From Aldrovandia affinis (Eukaryota; Chordata; Actinopteri; Notacanthiformes; Halosauridae), in NCBI GenBank assembly GCA_029706075.1, contig JAINUG010000133.1:1384001-1448000 (forward strand): a DNA stretch of 64,000 bases, written 5' to 3'. Under the pieces are notes generated by a model. That model did no database searches, was not told the DNA's origin, and saw only the letters and a list, made by a program, of their open reading frames with translations. Position 1 is the stretch's first letter. Every line of letters starts with the position of its first letter. A program made the position numbers and the translations under genes. Shown here one piece after another: positions 35,041 through 45,300 of the stretch.

Positions 35041-36010
35041 CGCTGTGCTCTACCTACTGAGACACACAGAACCACGCTCTACCTACTGAGCCACACAGAA
35101 CCACGCTCTACCTACTGAGACACACAGAACCATGCTCTACCCACTGAGCCACACAGAACCATGCTCTCCCTACTGAGCCACACAGAACCATGCTCTACCT
35201 ACTGAGCCACACAGAACCACGCTCTACCCACTGAGCCACACAGAACCATGCTCTACCTACTGAGCCACACAGAACCACGCTCTACCCACTGAGCCACACA
35301 GAACCATGCTCCACCTACTGAGCCACACAGAACCATGCTCTACCTACTGAGCCACACAGAACCACGCTCTACCTACTGAGCCACACAGAACCACGCTCTA
35401 CCCTGAGCCACACAGAACCATGCTCCACCTACTGAGACACACAGAACCATGCTCTACCTACTGAGCCACACAGAACCACGCTCTACCTACTGAGACACAC
35501 AGAACCACGCTCTACCTACTGAGACACACAGAACCATGCTCTACCTACTGAGCCACACACAGAACCACGCTCTACCCACTGAGCCACACAGAACCACGCT
35601 CTACCTACTGAGCCACACAGAACCACGCTCTACCTACTGAGCCACACACAGAACCATGCTCCACCTACTGAGCCACACAGAACCATGCTCTACCTACTGA
35701 GACACACAGAACCACGCTCTACCTACTGAGCCACACAGAACCACGCTCTACCTACTGAGACACACAGAACCACGCTCTACCTACTGCTACTGAGCCACAC
35801 AGAACCACGCTCTACCTACTGAGCCACACAGAACCACGCTCTACCTACTGAGACACACAGAACCACGCTCTACCTACTGAGTCACACAGAACCACGCTCT
35901 ACCTACTGAGACACACAGAACCACGCTCTACCTACTGAGTCACACAGAACCACGCTCTACCTACTGAGACACACAGAACCACGCTCTACCTACTGAGCCA
36001 CACAGAACCA
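35041..36010 (-). repeat. 29-bp tandem array 2 (about 33 units)
   Basis: Same unit as array 1, nearly 1 kb. Variants include two units lengthened by CA (CCACACACAG), one shortened to CTACCCTGAG and one with CTACTGCTACTG. Its right end abuts LINE endonuclease sequence. Confidence 0.92.
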
Positions 36011-36600
36011 GCACAGTTTTGATGACCCTCCTCCGGTCATACTTTGCCATTCTGTAAAGTTCAGTGTTCCCTGATTGAAACGCTGTGCGCCGTTCTCTCA
36101 GCTTGCTGCGGATGTCCGGGGTCATCCATGGTTTGCGGTTGGGAAAGGAGCGGACCGACTTGGCGGGAACACAATCATCCACCAGCCTGTTGATGTATCA
36201 AATGACGTGACTTGCTTACACAGCCAGATCCGGGTTTTTGAAAACACTCCAGTCCGTTATTTCCATCCCAGTGGTTGAAATCTCCGATCGCGATGACAGG
36301 AACTGCCTCTGGATACAGACTCTGGAGTTCGCTAATCTTACTGTACAGTCCGCGCAGAGCGGCGTTAGCGTCGTCTGATGGTAACAACTCCCTCGGTAGG
36401 TAGAAGGGGCGGCATTTGATTGTCAATATCTCCCGGTTAGGTGAACAGTGTTGTTTGAGTACTTGAGCATCTGTACACCAGTTATTGTGTGTTAGGCAGC
36501 AGAGACCCCCGCCTTTGTTTTTCCCTGAAGAGTCAGGGATCTGATCTGTCGGCCCTGAACAAAAAAATCCCTGTGGCTGCATTGCCTCATCAGGGATCAA
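36011..36600 (-). mobile_element. LINE endonuclease portion, same element
   Basis: Encodes KCRPFYLPRELLPSDDANAA, VPVIAIGDFNHWDG (endonuclease core), then DDCVPAKSVRSFPNRKPWMT and KLRERRTAFQSGNTELYRMA. Internal sequence between DFNHWD and DDCVP is deleted, and the RT start is missing between this part and 34905. Confidence 0.75.
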
Positions 36601-37119
36601 CAGCCTTGCTTTGGAGAAAATATACCATCCAACAGCTTTCTTAGCAGTCCTCTCATGTGGCTTGATTGCATGTAAAATGTCAAACTAAACTTGCAATAGG
36701 ATGTGCCACCCTTGTGGATACAAAGGCTAAGTGCCTGCTGTTAAGTGAGAGAGACAGATTTCAACATTTAAACATTAATTATAAAATGTCGGCATTTTCT
36801 CATTTCTTACATTTTGTTTGTTTGTTCGTTTCATAATTCACTTTATGTTAATTGCAACATTGCATGCGCTTTCATATTTATGAATGGCCTTCATTTTGTA
36901 TGCATGTAACCATTTCCAAAATCCTGTGCTACTCCAAAATGAGACATGAAAAAGCATTAATGTAAAGTAATAACGCTTTCCTTATGAAACTTTTGAAATG
37001 GGAAGGCAGAAGCAAGTTATTAGCAACAGAAATAATTAAATACAGTATATAACACATGTTGGAATATGATTTTTGTCTGGAGGTATGGATGTACTATGAA
37101 ATGTAGTTGATCAAAGCCT

Positions 37120-37733
37120 ATCTGCATCAAAGCAGTGTGCTACAGCAGTGAAAAAAGCCAACAGGATGCTGGGATACATAGCAAAAAGTATTGAGTATAA
37201 ATCAAAGGAGGTTATATTAATGTTATATAATGCCTTTGTCAGACCTCACTTAGAATAATGTGTGCAGTTCGGGGCACCGCACTATAAGAAAGATATAGAA
37301 GCTCTTGAAAAAGTTCAAAGAAGGGCAACTAAACTGATACCTGGTATGAAAAGTAAAAGTTATGATGATAGACTTAAGGCACTCAATCTATTTAAACTTA
37401 GCAAACGGAGACTTAGGGAGGATTTGATTGAGGTTTTTAAATTCCTAAAAGGGATTAACAAAGTGAAATAGCAAAGATTTTTAAAGATAAGTGGGGTCAG
37501 CAGAGGCCACAGGTGGAAATGAAAGGCAAATTCCACACAGATATTAGGAATTTTTTCTTTACACAGAGAGTTGTCAATGCCTGGAACAGCTTGCCAGGTC
37601 GGGTAGTAGAGGCAGAAACACTTGGGCTATTCAAGTCCAGGCTAGATGTAGTACTAGGTACACTTTAGATTAGGACCTGACGAGCGTAGATGGGCTGAAC
37701 GGCCCGTTCTCCTCATTATGTATTCTTACGGTC
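37120..37733 (+). mobile_element. CR1-like LINE 3' end
   Basis: Encodes [55 protein letters not shown], and past a stop [14 protein letters not shown]-type remnants (here shifted). 3' end GATGGGCTGAACGGCCCGTT and TATTCTTACG. 5'-truncated with stops. Confidence 0.82.
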
Positions 37734-37734
37734 T

Positions 37735-39510
37735 TGTGTTCATGTTTTTCCAGTGAAAAGCATACATTACAAACACATTCTTCTCCACAGCTGTATCATT
37801 CACAAAGTTGCCCTGAAAGTTTAAAATATATAATGGCACACACATTAAGCTTTAAGTCCAAGTTTTGTCGACAGTTTCAAGCATCATTGCAAACTCTTTC
37901 TCAGTGTCCTAGCGAAGGGACGAATGTCTAGAGTATGACACACCAAGGCAGATGAGAAAAATGCACACAAACTAAAGTCACTTAAGTTAAGTTATAGTGA
38001 ATGAGATAAACGACCAAGGAGCAATTTCAGCCATTTTCCAGTGACTCAAAACTTGAAACAAACTGTTCACACAGACATGTCTTGCTCCTGAATATTTTAA
38101 TTGTTGCACAAATGTATCTTAATGGTAAAGTTTGGAGGCATAGTTTGGGTACATGATTTGCTAATGAACTCCCACAGAGCGATGCTTTACGAAGCCACAG
38201 CAGGCCCAGACAGGGCACCCGTTATGGGAACATTCATCTGCATTTTCCTAAACGATTTCTTCTCTTTACTCACAACCGCCTTCTTGAATCTCTCGACAAC
38301 AACGAAAGAAAAACAAAGATTAGCCCATCAGCCTTGACCATCGTGAACGTGACTGTCGTGCAGGTGGCCCCTAAAGACCGTCCTATCTCCCTGAGTCTCG
38401 TCACCAACCAAACTTTTAAAATAATGGAGTGTGAGCTCTTACCTTGGGCCTGCCAAGCCTTCTTGTCACTTCATCTGGTAAAGATAGAGAGAGATAGAGA
38501 GAGAAGCCTACTGCGACAGAGGAAGTGAGAGCTTAGTCACGTGGGCTCAAGACCTGTCGTCTCAAAGCCTCAGTCTTTCGCAGGCCCTCTCTGGTGCGAA
38601 TGGCAGTTTTGTTTTTTTCCACACTCAAAAACGTACGGCCTCACCACTTCCTGGAAGCAGCTGCCTGTGAAGAAATAGTCTGATAGACACCGAACCCACT
38701 GCAATCTGAGGCCACGTCAGAGTCAGCGCTTCTTAGCGCGTCGCACCGCGCTACCATCAGAGTAAACATAACAACAGCGATGCCTTGCAGCACAAGTGGA
38801 GCAGGGCTTTTGAATTTCTCCTTTTTGGTCGATTTTTTTTTACGAACCGTTTGGAAAACTGTCAAAGCAGCACACTTTGCACAAGCTCAGCCACAGGACA
38901 GGTAGGCCTACTCGTCCAGGTGTGCGTCTTGAACAGAATTAACGACCAGAGATTCTCCGAGCCTCCGATTCTCTAAAGCCATCGCACGACATAAATTTAA
39001 CGGACATATTAGGCCGTGTGTGTGAGATTGAGACAATTGCCTATATGTCAAGTTCTGCTCTTGTTTTGTTGGAGGGGGAACATGCTCGCTCACACCGGAA
39101 ATTACCTCATAGCAGTCTTTCAGATGGTGGTGGGGGGAGGGGGGGAGGGGGTGGTATTGTGGTATTAGCTTCTTGCCACAGCAAAATGTAAACTGGTATG
39201 GAAAGTGTGTCAGCTCTGTTTGGTTTCTGTTTTAAGCTGACATAAAGAAGTTGCGTTGGGCTAGCAGCAGTGAGCGCTGGATGCTCCCTGCTGGCTCTCA
39301 GGAGGAAGCTCCTGAATGAACGGACTCACATGGCCTTCACACCTCTTTCACCCGCGCTCTTGTGTGAAGCGTCCACGGTTTGAACAGGAGCTCATGTTGT
39401 GGATTGAATTGTGGGTGAATTGTGAATTAATTTAGGGACATAGTTGCTTAGTATTACACATGTCTACTTGTTTATGTATTGTATTAGGCTTAGGCATTAT
39501 TTTCCGCATT
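37735..39510. other. Intergenic sequence, no gene seen
   Basis: Unique-looking; includes GATAGAGAGA repeats at 38486 and a G-rich tract at 39127-39156. Confidence 0.4.
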
Positions 39511-39517
39511 GATTGCA

Positions 39518-39577
39518 TTTACATTTTAAGCATTTAGCACACACTTATCCAGAGCGACTTACAAGATGTGCATTAAT
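39518..39577 (-). mobile_element. L2-like (UnaL2-type) LINE tail, left part, split by a hAT
   Basis: Minus strand TTGTAAGTCGCTCTGGATAA then GTGTGTGCTAAATGCTTAAA. Its continuation (AACTATGATTGTTCCTACCA) lies beyond the hAT at 41145-41180; compare intact order at 59950-60036. Confidence 0.78.
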
Positions 39578-39689
39578 CAGTGGCGGGCCGTGCATTTCAC
39601 ACCTAGGCCTTCAGTAGTGCTTCGTCTGAATAAATCCACCCCTCAATAACTATTTTATGGCTATAAAAGCCATCTTATTGTTATGTTTT

Positions 39690-40200
39690 GAGTGTCTGTT
39701 CGGTTTGTTTTTGCACTTTGTTTATTTATCTTTCTTCAGTCATGTTTCATTCTCGTTCTGTCATGCACTTTGGGAAATTCTATGTTTCGGTTTTTCCGTC
39801 TTCGTTTCTAATCTCGTTTTACTTCCTTCTTACTTTCTAATTACACTTTGTATATATTAGTTAGATGTATATAGTACTAACCAACTAATCTACTAACATT
39901 AGGGATTTAGATTAAGTTACTAACACTACTAATCACTAATTATCTCACGCTTCTAACTATCGCTGTCATTCTCTCTCGTCCTATCTCTGTACGCTTCTCA
40001 CGTTCGCTTTATTCGCACGCAGATTTCTTTATGCGTTCCTCCTCCTCCTAAAAAACGAAACATAGAATTTCCCGAAGTGCATGACAAGACAAGGAGAGGA
40101 ACTCGAACAGGAACAATGACAGACGTGGAACAGAACGAGAATGAAACATGACTGAAGAAAGATAAATAAACAAAGTGCAAAAACAAACCGAACAGACACC
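39690..40200. repeat. Inverted repeat 1 inside the hAT
   Basis: 39690-39795 (TGTCTGTTCGGTTTGTTTTT ... TGTTTCGG) is the reverse complement of 40055-40200 with small indels, including GAATGAAACATGACTGAAGA. Confidence 0.8.
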
Positions 40201-40576
40201 GTTGCCGTTGCATCGAAGATAGATAACTTGTGTATCCAGAATAAATGCCTTTACTGAAGAAACAAACCTGGGGTGCTACAGCTGCGACACACATAAAAAA
40301 TCATCAATAATAACCTCATAAAATTGCAATATTATTTAGGAAAATAGCAACATTTTACTCACCAAAAATCCTTATTATTTGTACATAAAATCCATCCCCT
40401 TTCTTTCCTCAAAAAGAGTTCAATTACTCTGTCGTACAGATTATCCGTGTGTTTCAGTTCCATCAAGAAGTCCTTTTCTATCGCCATCGAAGCTAATGCT
40501 GAAAGTCGAGCCTGCCCTGTCATATTTCTGGCATAAGTTTTAATTCGCTTTAGGGCTGAAAATGTCCGCTCAAATG

Positions 40577-41096
40577 TCTGAATCACAGACTGATGTTAAT
40601 TATATTTTGTCCATGATACTTATTAAATAATTCCAAATGGTCTGTCCGCTTCCTTTCATAGCTTTTCCCCTGATTGCGCTGCTTCCAGACGTGTATTTTC
40701 ATATTAAAGCATTTAACCAATCACATTACATCATAGTCAGACACTCTCTGACTATCCAATCAAAGGGTGTGAATACGCTGACGTTACCTAGGCCTTCTAG
40801 AAGGCCTTCGTGTCCCCAACTCAAAATCTGATTGGTTGAAGCAACAGTTTGATCAACACTTATTTTATGCTACAGGGCCTGCAGAACTGATTGTGAAGGC
40901 CTCCAGGCAGATTTCTTTGACCCTGGCAACAAATGATGGCAGAAATGTGATTGGTTAAATGCTTTAATATGAAAATACACGTCTGGAAGCAGCGCAACCA
41001 GAAAAGCTATGAAAGGAAGCAGACAGACCATTTGGAATTATTTAATAAGTATTCATGGAAAAAATATAATTAACATCAGTCTGTGATTCAGATATT
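40577..41096. repeat. Inverted repeat 2 inside the hAT
   Basis: 40577-40730 and 40945-41096 are near-perfect reverse complements (CTGAATCACAGACTGATGTT ... TTTAACCAATCACA). About 215 bp lie between the arms. Confidence 0.85.
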
Positions 41097-41184
41097 TTTT
41101 AGGCCAGCAGAGAAGGCCTTGCAGGCCCTGACGGCCCACCACTGACATTAATACATGGTAGGAACAATCATAGTTAGCGCTTTA

Positions 41185-41393
41185 TTGCGTTATTGCTACC
41201 TTTGAATTGTGGCTACAGATTTACCTACAGGGTCCTAGTTTAACTATGTGGGTGCTCCTAGCATCTAGGAACTGTACTTCCCACTAGGGTGGCTTTCAGC
41301 TAAACTGTTCTTGACTACGGTTAACACTTTGTTGTACGTCGCTCTGGATAAGAGCGTCTGCCAAATGCCTGTAATGTAATGTAATGTAATTGT
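41185..41393 (+). mobile_element. L2-like LINE or SINE 3' tail with TGTAA repeats
   Basis: Ends GTCGCTCTGGATAAGAGCGT CTGCCAAATGCC then TGTAATGTAATGTAATGTAA. Left boundary uncertain. Confidence 0.7.
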
Positions 41394-41869
41394 ACTTCTG
41401 TTTTCCCAGCGGTGGGGAATATGTTCTGTTCTCTCAGCACATGAGTAAACTGTGTAGTGTGGCTGTGTTGCTCATCCACATTTCAGCGAGGCAAAGAAAA
41501 ATAAGCAAGGAACAGGATTCATTTGACGTAGCAATCAGACACCAAGTCAACAACACACACCCCCATCTTCCAACTTCTTTGTGAACCTTTGGCTGAAAAG
41601 TGCTACATAAATGAAAACAGATATAATTATGTATAATTATTCATGAACTTTGCCTAAAAAATACATTTGAGACAGAATTTCACATTTCACTGATGTTCAT
41701 TCATTCCTTGACACGATAAATTAAGTATGGAGAAAACCAAGGTGTTTTAATATCATTTTTATTCACTACTCAAGTTGGTGTTACAAACACACTATTCCCA
41801 TTATACAGGTCTGCAACACTTAAATATCTATTCACTTAAATTCAATGTTTTATCCTTGATATGACACAG

Positions 41870-42180
41870 AATTGTTTTTATTTTTTTATTTTTTTATACC
41901 TTTTTAATTTTGAACATTTTTAGACCTGTGGTATATGGACTGAACACAAACTGAAGTCAAACTGCACATTTCAGAAACAAGTGGAAGTGAGCACAATGTA
42001 AAGTTCAGGGTGTGGTCCGAACACCAGCTCTGAACGCCGGGGCTAGGACGCATGTGAGGAGAGTGACGAGAGGCTGCTCCCTCCCGCTCAAAGCGTTTCA
42101 GGAGCATCGCTGGTGTGTGTGGGACATGGAGACAGCCCTCACGGCGCTCGCGGGCAGCTCAATGCTCCAGGGCCCGGTCG
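41870..42180 (-). other. kynu: kynu 3'UTR with candidate poly(A) signals
   Basis: Downstream of the stop codon the minus strand contains AATAAA at about 41885-41890 and 41877-41882, roughly 300 nt after the stop. No other gene is visible. The true cleavage site cannot be fixed from sequence. Confidence 0.45.
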
Positions 42181-42327
42181 TCACGGTGACGGTTGTGCAC
42201 CCCGTGGAAGTCCGGCGCTGGCCGTGAGCGCGGACCCCAGCAGGCTGACGAATCGGTGCACATCGCTGAAGGAGTTGTAGAGCGGGACTGGCGCGATTCT
42301 CAGGACGTTGGGCTCCCTCATGTCACA
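42181..42327 (-). CDS. kynu: kynu coding exon 13 and stop
   Basis: Encodes [39 protein letters not shown] and LPRGAQPSP, then TGA. The first 30 or so residues align with human [20 protein letters not shown]...FTNLLTSIL. The C-terminal tail is longer than in human and not conserved. Acceptor TTGTAG. Confidence 0.94.
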   Translation of the reverse strand, partial: CDMREPNVLRIAPVPLYNSFSDVHRFVSLLGSALTASAGLPRGAQPSP

Positions 42328-45300
42328 CTACAATCAGAGGGGAGAGAGGAGGAGAGACTGCTTCAGCTACCCTGCATGTCTTCCCTTTACACCAGGGCTA
42401 CTCAACCCTGGTCCTGGAGGGCCACAGTGTCTGTACTCAACCATCCAACCTTTTAAACTCTACACCCAGTCTCAAAAATATCACCTTTTATTGCCTTACA
42501 GCCTGAAATTAAAACATACTACATCAGACCTTTTCCACCTTTATTTTCACATTTTACCTTTAACTTCCAAGTGAAAAAAGCATTGTCAAAATGTGTGAAC
42601 ATTAATAAAAAATGGGAAAAAAGTGAATACCTTGGATTGAATTGAACAACAATTGAACAATTGAACAATTGAACAATTGAACAATTGAACAATTGAACAA
42701 TTGAACAATTGAACAATTGAACAATTGAACAATTGAACAATTGAGTCAACAGCCTACTTATCATCCCAATTATAAACTAGCTCAGGGGTAACCAATCACC
42801 TTCCAGATCACACACCAAGGTAATTTGCCTCCACCTGTGTTCAATTGTAGTGATTCTGATTACTTCAGAATAAAATCAGCTGTTCCTAGAGGATTCCACT
42901 GCTGGGTAGTGCATTTCAGAGTAAAGAATCCACCAAGAGCAACAAGGAGCTTTCAAAAGGGCTTCAGGACAGACTTTAAAGAGGCACTATACAACAATGC
43001 ATTTATAATGTATTTAGTGACAATTTTGTATTCGCTCTAACCAAGGTTATTAGAATAGGGTTAACATTAACTATGACATACCCACTTATTGGATCCACAC
43101 AGGAACTAAATAGCAGCAAAATAATTAACTTTCTTCTGCTTTGGCACCAATAAGTTGATATGTTGCAGTCTGTCTGAACCCTGTAGCAGTGACACTGGTT
43201 CTAATGCAGGGGTGGGCAATTCCAGTCCTGGAGGGCTGGTGTGTGTGCAGGTTTTTGTTTCCACCAATTACCCTGTGGCTCAATTAGCTCAAATTAGTTG
43301 GATACGCCATTGCTGGTTCACTTGTAGATTAGACCACAGTAACATGTTTCTTATGGGAACACAAAAACAGTCTTCAGCTGTCATTCATGGGCTTGTCCAG
43401 AAATTTAGCTAAAATGTCAGATCACCTAAATGATTGGGGCTAATTAAATAATAAAGAGCAGAAGTTGGCCTGAAATCCAGAAACGGATACGGCCCTTGGT
43501 GTAGAGTAAACCCATCTATATCCTAGTCTGCCGCTCATCTCTACAAGGCAAGCTAATTCTCAGGGCAAACTCTGCTTCTGGTCGCCCAGACGGGTTTCTG
43601 GAACCGTGTCAGACCAGCCAAGATACAGTTTCGTCCCTGACACGCAGCGACCGTGTCGGACCAGCCAAGATACAGTTCGTTAGACCGCTACGCTATCCGC
43701 TGCCCCTGATTACATTTACATTTACATTTTAGGCATTTAGCAGATGCTCTTATCCAGAGCGACTTACACAGTTTACATTTCTTTTACATACAATCCATTT
43801 ATACAGCTGGATATTTTACTGAAGCAATTCAGGTTAAGTACCTTTAGCTCAAGGGTACAACAGCAGTGACCCCACCTGGGAATTGAACCAGCAACCTCTC
43901 AGTTACAAGCCCAGCTCCCTAACCATTACACTACACTGCCAGCCTGATTCTGAGGCGGGGCGGAACGCGGCGGTAACTCACGGCGACGCCCCTCCTCTCC
44001 AGCTCCTGGAAGACGGCGCGGATGGGCACGGAGAAGCAGAGGGACAGCTGGCAGCCGCGCTCCTCGGGGGCGGGGGGGGTGATGATGCGTACGGAGGGCA
44101 GGTGGGGCTGTGCCTCATCCCGGGCGTAGTAGTGCTGGATCAGGGACTCCAGATACGCCGTCAGCAGCCGGGACTTCTGCCTCAGGGCCGGCATGCTCGT
44201 CTGACTGAAGATCTGCGGGAGGAGAGCAAGTCATTCACCAGAGTCACACACCGCTCCTTTCTGGGATCTGTGGGCGAGCGAAGCGGCCAGTTCTATCAGC
44301 GGGAAGGGCAAGGGGTGGGCAAGGAGGGGAGTATCCGTTTCTGGATTTTATGCCAACTTCATTCACTTAATTATTTAATTAGCCCAATCATTTACATCAG
44401 GGGTGCCCAAGTTCGGTCCTGGAGATCTACTGGGTGTGCAGGCTTTTGTTCCAGCCCTTCACTAACACACCTGATTCCACTAATCAACTGGTCGTCAAGG
44501 CAATGAATGTTCAAATCAGGTGTGTTAGTGAAGGGCTGGAACAAAAGCCTGCACACCCAGTAGATCTCCAGGACCGAACTTGGGCACCCCTGATTTACAT
44601 TATCTGACATTTTAGCTACATTTCTTGATAAACCCATGAATGACAGCTAAAGACTGTTCTTGTGTTCCCATATGAAACATGTTAGTGTGGTCTAATCTAC
44701 AAGTGAACCAGCATTGGCGAATCCAACAAATTAGCTAATTGAGCTACAGGGGTAATTGGGAGAAACAAAAACCTGCATACACACACACACCGGCCCTGCA
44801 CCGAATTGCCCTCCAGGAGGGGCTGGATTGGTGGATGTTGCCCACTGCTGGGGTAGAGCAGGGGCTGGCTCCTCTATTGGTGGATGTTGAGGAAAGGGGA
44901 TCTATTTGGTCCTGGGGACCCACTGTGTCTGCTGCTCTCTGCTGCTTTGTGTTGCAGCCAGTTGCTTTATCAATTAAAGGTAGTTGAAAATATGTTCTAA
45001 CAATTTTTTCCTCAAACTTATTTTAACGCAATACAAGTTTGGCTCATTGCCGTTTGCTCTCTCACTGAACGGATTCTTTAGTAGTACAAATAGTTTCAGT
45101 TCCCTTTATGACCCTACTGATTTCACCTGCCAGTCTATAATTGGATTAACTAAAAAAATGCAACCGCTTTCTAAAAGGAATAATTTGCCATATAAAACCT
45201 TACAGAGAATGAAAGTATTACTTAATATGTCGTGGGATGTGAATATTTTATTCTTCATAGTGTTCATTTGTGGTATAATATGGACTTCAAATCATCCCAG

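Larger units (their letters stand above)
39578..41144 (-). mobile_element. hAT DNA transposon, decayed
   Basis: Ends CAGTGGCGGGCCGT and inverted CAGTGGTGGGCCGT, flanked by 8-bp GCATTAAT / ACATTAAT. Minus-strand 40586-40359 encodes a hAT dimerisation-type segment: ERTFSALKRIKTYARN then RLSALASMAIEKDF. Most of the transposase is absent, so non-autonomous. Two internal inverted repeats are present. Confidence 0.85.

Noticed and set aside
5238-36010. 29-bp regular arrays as a CRISPR-like structure
   Set aside because: Units are directly adjacent with no unique spacers, they derive from a SINE head, and the genome is eukaryotic.
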